This document shows positions 22,933 through 34,186 of a stretch of 64,000 nucleotides of DNA, piece by piece. A program made the translations under genes and the position numbers. Source of the DNA: Agapanthus africanus (taxonomy: Eukaryota; Streptophyta; Magnoliopsida; Asparagales; Amaryllidaceae). The notes below the pieces were generated by a model, which was not told the origin of the DNA, ran no database searches, and worked only from the letters and a program-made list of their open reading frames with translations. Position 1 is the stretch's first letter. The number at the start of each line of letters is the position of its first letter. The stretch lies in contig JASDDO010000016.1 of the NCBI GenBank assembly GCA_030015575.1, forward strand, positions 179,612,815 through 179,676,814. The letters run 5' to 3'.

Positions 22933-24815
22933 TGTAAGTCGATGTAGTACACCCCAGTACTTGTGGGGAGGCGGAATTTTAAAAAACGATCAAGTTTAAA
23001 GAACGAACATCGACTAACCGCTTGAATCGAAGCTAAACTATAAATAACCGTACACAAAGATTTTCTTATCACTTGTGATTAGGGATTATACCTATCGAAA
23101 CTAGTCCTTCGTCTTTGTGTCCTCCTTTGTTCTCCTCGACCTTCTCTAGGTAGTAGACGATCCACCCGAGAGCAAAACACCTAGCTACACCTCTAACTTG
23201 AGGTAACTAATCTACTTCGATTGCTAATCAAAGAAGAAAGGATGATATAGAGTGAAGGTAATGGATGCTTAAGTCTAACTAAACCTTTGATCTCAACACA
23301 TGAGGATTAAGGATTAGTTTCTTGAAGATGAGAGCTTGAGGAGAGAGAATGTGAATAATAATATGAGATGAGAAAATGAGTGTATCATAATATATCATGA
23401 AGCATTCTTATTTAAGAAAAATGAATAAAAGAAATGAATAAGCATGCTTCATAAATGAAAAGAGATGATTCATTAAGCATGTGTCATTATCATTTATGGT
23501 GCAATAATGATAATGATGAATCACCTCATTACTCACTTTCTTATCCATAAGTAACCTCCTTAGTCACATCTTCTAGAAGCTTCTCGTACAATTACGAGAA
23601 CGCCCCTCCAATCCGCAAAAATACGGAAAAACTTTAGACTGTAAAAATCCAATAACCGGATACCAGTAACTGGCTTAAACCAAAGCCGACTGGTAAAAAC
23701 TGTCCGAAAAGTCGTACGCGCGTAAACGCACGTATGCGTCCGAACCCTTTGTCGCAAAACCATGCAACCTCTATATCGTTTCGCCTGGAGTAGGAAACTC
23801 TCTGTGTGGGACTCTAGAGACTCGACTACTACGCTGGCAGTGGGTTTAACCACAGACCGCAAGCGGCACTAGCTGTACGTAACGGTCCCCAGGTAGTTGT
23901 CGATAAGAAGGCCGATGAGAAAACCCATCCGAATTCCTACTGAGTCTGATGTGACAATCTCCATACAGTCCGGTCCGTTCGTCCAAGACTATCGCATATC
24001 AGGCCCAGGGGGGCGGCAAGCGCCAGTCCCCTAATAGCGGTATAAGTCGTGTCGGAGTGAAACCCATTACACCCTGAGAAACTACTGGAACCTACCAGCA
24101 AATCTCGCTTGCCCTGGCCAGGGACTTTGCGTAATGGCTCTCTGACACAACACGATATCTACTCCCAATACCGGGAGGGACGAATCCTGTCTAACCGCCA
24201 CTGCCTCCAAGTGCTCGGGACTGCACCCAACTGCTACCTGTTTGCACGACTCCTTTGAGCCGTGGTAGGGTAGCAATCTAAGAACAGTGGGACACACTCG
24301 AGGCGAAGTAGCAGTGTCAAGTCTGCGGACTATGCTGTACTCATGTCACCTGGGAGCTGCTCACTGACGACTGGTATCAAACCAACCAACAGTTCCCTGT
24401 GAGTCCTGTCCGGTGTACCCGTAACCTAACGAGCACCTGCATACTATCTCCAGTACGACGTACTGACGGCTGTGGGACAGACCATCTCCCCAACTGGGAT
24501 GAGAAGCGTACACACTAGTCTACTCCGGAGTATCGATGCTCTGTCTCGATAATCCACGACCAGGGACCTGAATAAGGATGTGCTTGTAGACTACCCAGCT
24601 TCCACTAGTGTGACTGCCATCACAACGCTGGTAGACAAGCAAGATCCTAAGAGCTCTATCAATACGTACACTCACATATTAAGATAGAAAAACCAAGTAG
24701 CATACTACCATGTTTAGCAAGACTGTTATATACATGTGAATATCCCAAGCTTCCATTAAGTAATATACAAACTAGTATGATACAGTAATGGCCTTCTAGG
24801 GCATAAACACTAACA
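22933..24815 (-). repeat. F2 LTR, middle (shared by A and B)
   Basis: Length 1883 bp. It serves as 5' LTR for A and 3' LTR for B. It matches the right LTR throughout (about 11 differences by eye) and the left LTR much less well. Confidence 0.93.
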
Positions 24816-24834
24816 ATCTCCCACTTGCACTAGG
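24816..24834 (-). promoter_or_regulatory. Polypurine tract of copy B
   Basis: ATCTCCCACTTGCACTAGG, as in A. Confidence 0.8.
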
Positions 24835-27800
24835 GCCATGTACTGGCATATCGTAGACCAATGATCTCGAGCAGCCTCTCGAACTGAATCTGAGGAAGGG
24901 CCTTAGTGAATGGATCAGCAATGTTATCCTCCGTATTTACTCTCTTTACCTCGATCTCCTGGCGATCTACGATCTCCCTGATCAGGTGATACCGCCTCAA
25001 GATGTGTCTGGACTTCTGATGGGACCTTGGTTCCTTTGCTAAAGCTATAGCTCCGTTGTTGTCGCAATACAGAGGTATTGGACCAACACTGGTAGGAACC
25101 ACCTGAAGTTCTGTGAGGAACTTCTTCATCCAGACAGCTTCTTTTGCGGCATCGCAAGCAGCTATGTACTCCGCTTCCATCGTTGAGTCAGCAACGGTGT
25201 CCTGCTTGGAACTCTTCCAACAGACCGCCCCTCCATTGAGGGTAAAGACATAACCCGACATGGACTTGGAGTCATCCTTGTCACTCTGGAAGCCGGAATC
25301 AGCATAGGCCTCCATCTTGAGGTCCTTTCCGCCGTAAACCAAGAACATCTCCTTAGTCCTCCTCAGGTACTTGAGAATGTTCTTTACTGCTATCAAGTGA
25401 TTCTCCCCTGGGTTTGCCTGATACCGGCTTACAACGCTCAATGCGTATGCTACATCTGGTCTGGTACATAACATCGCATACATTATAGAGCCTACCGCAG
25501 AAGCGTAGGGTATAATCGACATGCGTTCCCTTTCCAAATCAGTCTTGGGAGACATCTCTTTGGAGAGGGTGATTCCGTGACAAGCCGGTAGGTTACCGCG
25601 CTTAGAATCTTCCATACTGAATCTTTTCAATATGGTGTCTATGTACCTGGACTGTGAAAGTCCCAACATCCTCTTTGATCTATCACGATAGATCTGGATC
25701 CCCAGAATGTAGGTGGCATCACCCAGGTCCTTCATGGAGAATTTCTGTGACAAGAATCTTTTGACTGACTGTAGCATAGGAATATCATTTCCTATTAGGA
25801 GAATGTCATCCACGTACAAGACGAGGAATACAACAACTCTCCCTACAATCTTACTGTATATGCATGGTTCATCTGGATTTTTGATAAAGTCGAATTCTTT
25901 GACAGTATCATCAAAACAGATGTTCCAACTCCGCGATGCCTGCTTTAGTCCATAAATGGATTTAAGCAGCTTGCATACTTTACCGCTGCTCCCACTCTGA
26001 ATGAATCTCTCTGGCTGATCCATATAGACGCTCTCTTCTAAATTTCCATTTAGAAAGGCCGTCTTTACGTCCATCTGCCAGATTTCATAATCGTGGAAGG
26101 CAGCAATAGCAAGAAGGACCCGAATGGATTTCAGCATAGCTACAGGAGAAAAGGTTTCGTCATAGTCCAAACCAGGTCTTTGACGGAAACCCTTTGCAAC
26201 AAGTCTAGCTTTATAGGTTTCAACCTGTCCATCTACACCAATCTTCTTTCTGAAGATCCACTTGCATCCTACGGGTTTCACCCCATCTGGAGCAGTGTCC
26301 AAAGTCCATACTTTGTTAGTGTACATGGACTCCATTTCGGTCCGCATTGCATCCAGCCATTTTACCGAGTCATCGCTCTGAATGGCTTGCTGGAAGCTAG
26401 TAGGGTCGTCATTATCAATGACGCAATCTTCTCTATCCCCGTCTATGAGAAAACCGTAGTATCTCTCGGGCGGATGAGACTGCCTACTACTTCTGCGGAT
26501 AGGTGCTGGTATGTCCCTTTCTTCTGAAATTTCTTGTTCCACCAAACTTTCAGTAACAGTTTGTGGTTCTGGAATTTCTTCCAGTTCTACTGCGCTCCCA
26601 CTCTTCTGATTTTCTAAAAATTCAGTTTCTAAGAAGCGGGCATGACGAGAAACAAAAACCTTTTGTTCATCTGCGTAGTAGAAGCAATATCCCATGGAAT
26701 TCTTTGGATATCCCACAAACTTACACTCTACTGAGCGTGCCTCGAGCTTGTCCGGATGCTGCTTTTTTACAAAAGCTGGACATCCCCATGTCTTCAGGTA
26801 CTGAAGATGGGGTGATATGGCGTGGTAGGCACAGTTTTGGTTGGAACCTTGTTCAAAAGATTTGCCGCTGATTCTAGCGCATAACCCCAGAATGATCGCA
26901 GTAACTCAGCCTTACTCATCATGGAACGAACCATATCTAATAGGGTTCGATTCCTCCTTTCCGATACACCGTTGTGTTGTGGTGTGTATGGAGGAGTAAG
27001 CTGAGAGAGAATTCCTTTCTCTTTTAAGTAACCCAGGAACTCGGCACTTAAGTATTCACCACCTCGATCAGATCTCAGTGTTTTAATACTTTTGCCTGTT
27101 TGGTTTTCCACTTCATTCTTGTATTCTTGGAATTTCTCAAAGGCCTCGGATTTATGCTTCATCAAGAAGATATGTCCATACCTAGAGAAATCATCCGTAA
27201 AAGTAATGAAGTAGGAATAACCACCTCGCGCATGTGTAGACATTGGACCGCACACGTCACTGTGTACGAGTCCTAAGAGCTCGCTCGCTCTTACTCCGTG
27301 TCCAGAAAATGGGGTCTTTGTCATCTTTCCCATGAGACAAGATTCACAAGTGGCATAAGATTGATATTCGAACGGATTCAAATATCCTTCTCTATGTAAC
27401 TTTGTTAACCGTGTTTCATTGATGTGACCTAGTCTACAATGCCATAAGAAAGCCTGATTTACTTCTGGAGACTTTCTTTTAAGTGTGTTCTGGACATTGA
27501 AAACCTGAGCTTGATTCAATACGTATATACCGTCATCTAATGTACCGGACCCAATCAGAACTTGATTTAGGTGGATGTGAACTACATCGCTTACGAATGT
27601 AAAGTCATATCCCTCTCTTGAAAGTGAGGACACTGATATGATATTACAAGTCAAACTAGGTACATACAAACAGTTACGTAGAATCAATATCTGCCCACTT
27701 GTCAAACCCAGGCGATATTCTCCCACGGATTCAGCATCCACGCTCATTCCGTTTGCAACTCTGAGAGACAAATCACCTATTCTTATAACTTTACGGTTTC

Positions 27801-28659
27801 TCAAAGCATGTAACGAATTACAGATATGAGATCCTGCTCCGGTATCTAGTACCCAGGAAGTAGAGTTAATTGACAAACAGTTCTCAATTACAAACACACT
27901 TGAGGCTGAAGCCACAACATGCTTCGAATCCTGGCTACTGGCTTCCAAAGCCCTGCAATCCTTCTGCCAATGTCCATTCCCATAACAATAGGAATATCCC
28001 TCCTTACCTATACCAAGTCCCGAAGCTGTTTCTTTTCCCTTTCCTCCTACTTTGCTGACACCGTATATCGGCTTTGTAGAGGTCTTCTTCTTTTCACCCT
28101 TTGCTTTCGCCTTGGATGAAGAGGAAGAAGGTTCCCTATTAAGCAGAGCTTGTGTCTCCCTGGTTTCTTTCAGGGTGTAAGTAGAGGGTAGGGACTGTGG
28201 AAATAAGTCAGTATATGACCTGTTTCCCAACGTGGTCTCCAGGTCCTTGAGCTCATCAATATAGCTAGTCATCGTAAGGACGTCGTCCCTTACAGATGAC
28301 CCGTCAGCCGACCTCGCTTGAATCAATTCGTTCGAGGCCTCATATCTTGCGATATGAGATTGCTCTCCATATAAATCTTTGTTATGGAGAAAGATGGAAC
28401 CAGAGTCCATCTTCTCGTGCTGCTTCTGGTATCTACCATCAACTGAAGCCAACACGAGGCACTTGGCTTTCGCTTTATTCTTTTCCTTTGTCTGACGGAT
28501 ATCCATATCCGCGACGGTGGAAACTGGACCTGGGACGGTGGGATCTTGAGTAGTAATAGGGTGGTCCAGCTTGTCACAGGCAATGGTCATCTGGACAGAC
28601 CTTTGCCAGTCAAATAAGTTAGATTCAGTCATCTTGTTATCTAGATGTAACCTAGTCAT
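24830..28659 (-). pseudogene. Copia Gag-Pol of copy B, one frameshift
   Basis: The upstream frame (26794-28665, 623 codons; likely start ATG at 28659) holds Gag, a damaged zinc knuckle (Tyr224 where the first Cys should be; C227, H232, C237 intact), protease DTGA (274-277) and integrase H409/H414/C440/C443 with D470-D533-E569. It breaks at about 26815 through a 19-bp deletion relative to A. The downstream frame (24830-26716, 628 codons) holds the RT with an intact YVDD (residues 301-304 from Met at 26716) and RNase H to the end. Gag also lacks about 30 residues present in A before the basic linker. Roughly 85-90% of residues match A by eye. Confidence 0.95.
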
Positions 28660-29162
28660 GGTCACAAGGTCGCTGCAATGAGAGAGAGAGAAGAAAACAC
28701 TTTAGCATGATGCTCTTGCAAGTTTAGAGTGGTTTTTAATTTATCTAAACTGGATGGCTCCCACTGTTTCTCGAATCCTTCCTCAAACCATAAAAGAAGA
28801 ATTAGCCAGGACTATTCTCACCGTACAATACTTGCTTAACCGTTCAGCCAGGCCAGTGTCGATACTTCGAGGGAGGTTTTCCAACGCTTTCGCGAAGTTC
28901 CTTAATTAAATAACCTCTTTTCTCTGGGGGCGTAACCCCGCTGACACCTTTCTGGACACCTACTAGGTTTATAGCATTGATCGTTAAGTGACGAATATCC
29001 TGATAAGTAGCATATACTCACAGTAGGATCGGGATCCAAATATCATCGTCTGATAATGTTGTAGGAATGCTACCAACATTCATCAAACTCAAAATGGTAT
29101 GCATCTCTTTGCAAATTTCAGTTTCTTTAGAAATTCCCGATATACATTTTTGCCCCATGTTC

Positions 29163-29373
29163 TTATGACCTTGACGAAAGCCAACAAATCATAAAACACA
29201 TGTCAAGTTCTGCCCATCATTATCTTATTAATTTGAACCCACCCGTATATACCCTTGACGAAAGCCAACAAGGTTATACGACTGTCCCAAACCAACTCAT
29301 CTATCTATGCAACAAATGAATACCCCAGCAGCTACCAAACACTATGCCTTGACGAAAGCCAACAAGCATAGCT
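29163..29373 (-). other. Triple hairpin array of copy B
   Basis: Hairpins at 29163-29194, 29245-29280 and 29342-29373. All three share exactly CCTTGACGAAAGCCAACAA at the apex, while the stems differ and are each self-complementary: TTATGA/TCATAA, GTATA/TATAC with CCTTG/CAAGG, and CTATGC/GCATAG. Confidence 0.75.
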
Positions 29374-30424
29374 TGAATACTACTGACCATCCATAAGAAA
29401 TGACGGAGGGCTACGACTGGTTTTGGCGAAACCGTGAACGTAGTGAACTTGATATAACCGAAGGAACCTGATAGCTTTTAAAAGGAGTGGTTAAATCTCC
29501 GCATTTAAAAATATCTATTTTAAAAATAACCGAGTGGTTTCTTTTAAATTGTTCCAACGATTTAAACTTGGTTTATTTTCTTTGCATTATAAATAATGCG
29601 TCCCATCATTAACCTATCATTGCAGAAAACAACGAAAATACAACGTCCTCTTATGCCATCCGCATTCGCCACGGGGTCCCGTCATCACCCGTTAGGTTAA
29701 TTAACTAACGACAGAGCGGGGGCTGGGCTAGCACGGGTGCAAAACATAAGTGACGTCTAAATAGCTATCATAAATATAGATATTTTACATTCGTCTGACG
29801 CAATGATATTCATTCCAGAACACAGATAAACAATATTGGATTTGCAAGCAATCTGTATTTCTTTTGAGCCTGCAAGAAAAAACAGATTACACAGTTGTGA
29901 TGAATAGCCGTTACCCCACCCTCGACCCCTACGGGTACGGCAAACTACCCACCCGGCAGTCTGTGTACCCCACCTTGGGTCAGTCCTAGGAGCAAAAACA
30001 GTAAAATGAAATAATACAACGGTGGCTACGACCGCAACCTGGAAATGCCCCGCAAAATAATATTACAACAAATTATATTTACAACAAATGAATTAAACAA
30101 TAACCCATTGCAAAACCCCGGCTATACACCACAACAGTCCAATACAGTTTATATGCACAAACAGATATAACCATTTCAGAAATGTGCAACCCCCTGCCAA
30201 CCGACATACTAGCAGTTAGGGGAGGTTTACGAACACATTAAACAATCACAGATATAATCCAATACGCAAATACTGTACAATTTCGATCGACTAAACAACA
30301 TCAATATTGCTCCAAAATCTGCTCTGTTAAACAGTAACCTGAGCAAATATTAAATATTCCAGAAAACCCTTAATACCAGAGAGGACCCACACATGAAAGA
30401 TGAGCCCACGACTCGGCAACTCGG

Positions 30425-30469
30425 CCGCGGAAGCGCGGCGGATTGGTGGGATACGCCGCCCTTCCGCGG
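30425..30469 (-). other. PBS-proximal GC-rich hairpin, copy B
   Basis: Same as in A apart from one base in the loop region (ATTGG for ATCGG). Confidence 0.7.
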
Positions 30470-30664
30470 CGCTTTAGCCGATTCATGGGCTCGAATTTCA
30501 TGGGTGTTCTCCTGGACCCTTTTCTAGCTTTCTGAGCAACCCTGAAAAATTTTTGGACATCATTTTGGATTCGACAGAAACTGATTTTTATTAGGGTTTT
30601 CCGGCTTCGTTTTTCCGTTCGAAATTCGTACAAATTTGCAATCAAGTTATTTATTGTTTAGCGA

Positions 30665-30678
30665 GGCTCTGATACCAC
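30665..30678 (-). promoter_or_regulatory. Primer-binding site of copy B
   Basis: GGCTCTGATACCAC next to the LTR at 30679. Confidence 0.9.
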
Positions 30679-32561
30679 TGTAAGTCGATGTAGTACACCC
30701 CAGTACTTGTGGGGAGGCGGAATTTTAAAAAACGATCAAGTTTAAAGAACGAACATCGACTAACCGCTTGAATCGAAGCTAAACTATAAATAACCGTACA
30801 CAAAGATTTTCTTATCACTTGTGATTAGGGATTATACCTATCGAAACTAGTCCTTCGTCTTTGTGTCCTCCTTTGTTCTCCTCGACCTTCTCTAGGTAGT
30901 AGACGATCCACCCGAGAGCAAAACACCAAGCTACACCTCTAACTTGAGGTAACTAATCTACTTCGATTGCTAATCAAAGAAGAAAGGATGATATAGAGTG
31001 AAGGTAATGGATGCTTAAGTCTAACTAAACCTTTGATCTCAACACATGAGGATTAAGGATTAGTTTCTTGAAGATGAGAGCTTGAGGAGAGAGAATGTGA
31101 ATAATAATATGAGATGAGAAAATGAGTGTATCATAATATATCATGAAGCATTCTTATTTAAGAAAAATGAATAAAAGAAATGAATAAGCATGCTTCATAA
31201 ATGAAAAGAGATGATTCATTAAGCATGTGTCATTATCATTTATGGTGCAATAATGATAATGATGAATCACCTCATGACTCACTTTCTTATCCATAAGTAA
31301 CCTCCTTAGTCACATCTTCTAGAAGCTTCTCGTACAATTACGAGAACGCCCCTCCAATCCGCAAAAATACGGAAAAACTTTAGACTGTAAAAATCCAATA
31401 ACCGGATACCAGTAACTGGCTTAAACCAAAGCCGACTGGTAAAAACTGTCCGAAAAGTCGTACGCGCGTAAACGCACGTATGCGTCCGAACCCTTTGTCG
31501 CAAAACCATGCAACCTCTATATCGTTTCGCCTGGAGTAGGAAACTCTCTGTGTGGGACTCTAGAGACTCGACTACTACGCTGGCAGTGGGTTTAACCACA
31601 GACCGCAAGCGGCACTAGCTGTACGTAACGGTCCCCAGGTAGTTGTCGATAAGAAGGCCGATGAGAAAACCCATCCGAATTCCTACTGAGTCTGATGTGA
31701 CAATCTCCATACAGTCCGGTCCGTTCGTCCAAGACTATCGCATATCGGGCCTAGGGGGGCGGCAAGCGTCAGTCCCCTAATAGCGGTATAAGTCGTGTCG
31801 GAGTGAAACCCATTACACCCTGAGAAACTACTGGAACCTACCAGCAAATCTCGCTTGCCCTGGCCAGGGACTTTGCGTAATGGCTCTCTGACACAGCACG
31901 ATATCTACTCCCAATACCGGGAAGGACGAATCCTGTCTAACCGCCACTGCCTCCAAGTGCTCGGGACTGCACCCAACTGCTACCTGTTTGCACGACTCCT
32001 TTGAGCCGTGGTAGGGTAGCAATCTAAGAACAGTGGGACACACTCGAGGAGAAGTAGCAGTGTCAAGTCTGCGGACTATGCTGTACTCATGTCACCTGGG
32101 AACTGCTCACTGACGACTGGTATCAAACCAACCAACAGTTCCCTATGAGTCCTGTCCGGTGTACCCGTAACCTAACGAGCACCTGCATACTATCTCCAGT
32201 ACGACGTACTGACGGCTGTGGGACAGACCATCTCCCCAACTGGGATGAGAAGCGTACACACTAGTCTACTCCGGAGTATCGATGCTCTGTCTCGATAATC
32301 CACGACCAGGGACCTGAATAAGGATGTGCTTGTAGACTACCCAGCTCCCACTAGTGTGACTGCCATCACAACGCTGGTAGACAAGCAAGATCCTAAGAGC
32401 TCTATCAATACGTACACTCACATATTAAGATAGAAAAACCAAGTAGCATACTACCATGTTTAGCAAGACTGTTATATACATGTGAATATCCCAAGCTTCC
32501 ATTAAGTAATATACAAACTAGTATGATACAGTAATGGCCTTCTAGGGCATAAACACTAACA
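30679..32561 (-). repeat. F2 LTR, right (5' LTR of B)
   Basis: Length 1883 bp with intact termini TGTAAGTCG and CACTAACA. It is followed at once by CCACGTCCAAGAGG, which is position 561 onward of an F1 LTR. Confidence 0.93.
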
Positions 32562-34172
32562 CCACGTCCAAGAGGGCGTGCAAAAAGGTGGCTTTTGGGT
32601 ACAGTCTCGAATCACATGGAGGCAATGTGCGATAGGAGGGGATTCGTCTCTCCCGGTATAGGGAGTTGATATTGCGCTGTGTTCGATTGGCTATAACTGG
32701 AAATCCCTGTCCAGGGTTGCTGAGATTTACTGGTAAGTGTTATCAGTAGTTTCTTGAACTATTATAGACCTCATATCGACACGACTTATTGAGCTACTGG
32801 GGTCTGACGTTTACGACCCCTGGGCGAGATATGCGACATATCAGACGACGAGACCGGACTGTACGGGAGTGTTACTGATTGGATTCACAGGAGAATGTAC
32901 ATGCTTGCTTGTTGATCTTCTGAGCGCTCAATACCTGGGTGGCTGTTACGTTTAGCTGACCGCTTGCAGCTTGTGGGTGTTTGATATGATCATCACCTAC
33001 TGCCGGCGTATTGACGATTCTTTAGAGTCCTACACAGAGGTTTCTTGGCTCAGGAAAAACGGAGTAGGAGCACATATGTGATATGTGCGGGACTGAGGAT
33101 AATGCGGTATGTGATACCGTATTGGATTCTCGCGATATGAGATATCGGCCGGGTATATGTGATATAGCCGGGTCATCGTATTAGTCGGTTATATGCGATA
33201 TAGCCGGATTGTCGGATCAAGTGTTGATTCGATAATTTAATGTATAATAATATATATGATATATTAAATTACATTAACTAATATTAGCTCACTAAAAGAT
33301 TCATTTTCTCACGGGATAATACATTGATATATATGCGATATATGTTAATTGTATTATTTTCTATTGTTACAAAATATATTGTATATGTGATATATAATAT
33401 TGTAACATGTTAGGATTACAAATTTAACAATGGTTTAAGGTTTAAACTTGGTTAGGGTTTGGATTATGGTTAGCTTTTGCATGAAGCTTCCATGAAGCTT
33501 CATGAAGCTTCCATGAAGCTTCATGAAGCTTTGACTTTGTTTTTAGCTAGATATTTTGTTAACCCAATCCAAACCATTAACTCTAGTCAATTCTCTACAT
33601 GGGTTAACTCCTTCATGCTTAACCCTTGGTTAGATTTGTAACCACTATAATAATTCATTATTCATCACAAAAGGATTATTCATTCTTCTTCTTCCTTGAG
33701 TTCCTTCTTGAAAAAGCTTTCTAGTTTTGCTTTTGTGATGAAAGTGAGTGAGAAAAAGATTATAAATGAGAGCAAAAATCCTACTTCATCATCCCCATCT
33801 ATCCTTGCCATTTAGATGAGAGTGTTCACATCATTTCATGAGTGATAGCTTGTGTTAACGAAACTTCAAGGTAGATCATCTATGTTATCGAAGATCGGAA
33901 GCAAGACTGCATCTTTCTCTTCATGAAGCCTCTCGAGAGTCCGGAACACGATGATTGCAGCGAAGGGACCACAACACGGAGCTTAAGAAGTGAAGGACTG
34001 GATCTACAAAGGTTGTAATCCTTCTCACTCAGTGTTAAAGTGTTTAACATGTTAGTTTTCGCCTAAACCCTAGTTTAAAGATCCGGCTTTGGGTTGTTCG
34101 GCACGGCTAAAATTTTAATCGGGCATGGTTGATGCCTCGTAGACCCTTGTGCGCGTTCCTAGCAACCCTACA
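32562..34172 (+). repeat. 5' LTR of element D, last 1611 bp
   Basis: Starts at CCACGTCC (LTR position 561) and ends AGCAACCCTACA before the primer site. With the 252-bp stub at 15873 and the 308 missing bases the sum is 2171, the normal F1 LTR length. More than 15 differences from the 3' LTR are visible, so D is older than C. Confidence 0.9.
33481..33532 (+). repeat. Minisatellite ATGAAGCTTC(C) in the D LTR
   Basis: Five head-to-tail units alternating 11 and 10 bp. The 3' LTR has only three (51788-51817), so one 21-bp dimer differs between LTRs of one element. Element 1 and F lack it. Confidence 0.85.
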
Positions 34173-34186
34173 GTGGTATCAGAGCC
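34173..34186 (+). promoter_or_regulatory. Primer-binding site of element D
   Basis: GTGGTATCAGAGCC directly after the LTR. Confidence 0.9.

Larger units (their letters stand above)
28666..30664 (-). other. Leader of copy B, full length
   Basis: About 2 kb without a gene. It contains the GAAA hairpin (28881-28900), the three array hairpins (29163-29373) and the GC-rich hairpin (30425-30469). The middle (about 29400-30360) shows only patchy likeness to F1 leaders. No coding frame is convincing. Confidence 0.75.
16125..32561 (-). mobile_element. F2 composite array: LTR-A-LTR-B-LTR
   Basis: Three complete F2 LTRs (16125-18008, 22933-24815, 30679-32561) alternate with two internal regions, all on the minus strand. 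Both outer ends are exact TG/CA termini, but the 5-bp flanks differ (CCTAT left, CCACG right). The middle and right LTRs differ at only about 11 positions by eye, while the left LTR is clearly more diverged. So B owns the middle and right LTRs, and A has lost its own 5' LTR. Confidence 0.92.
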
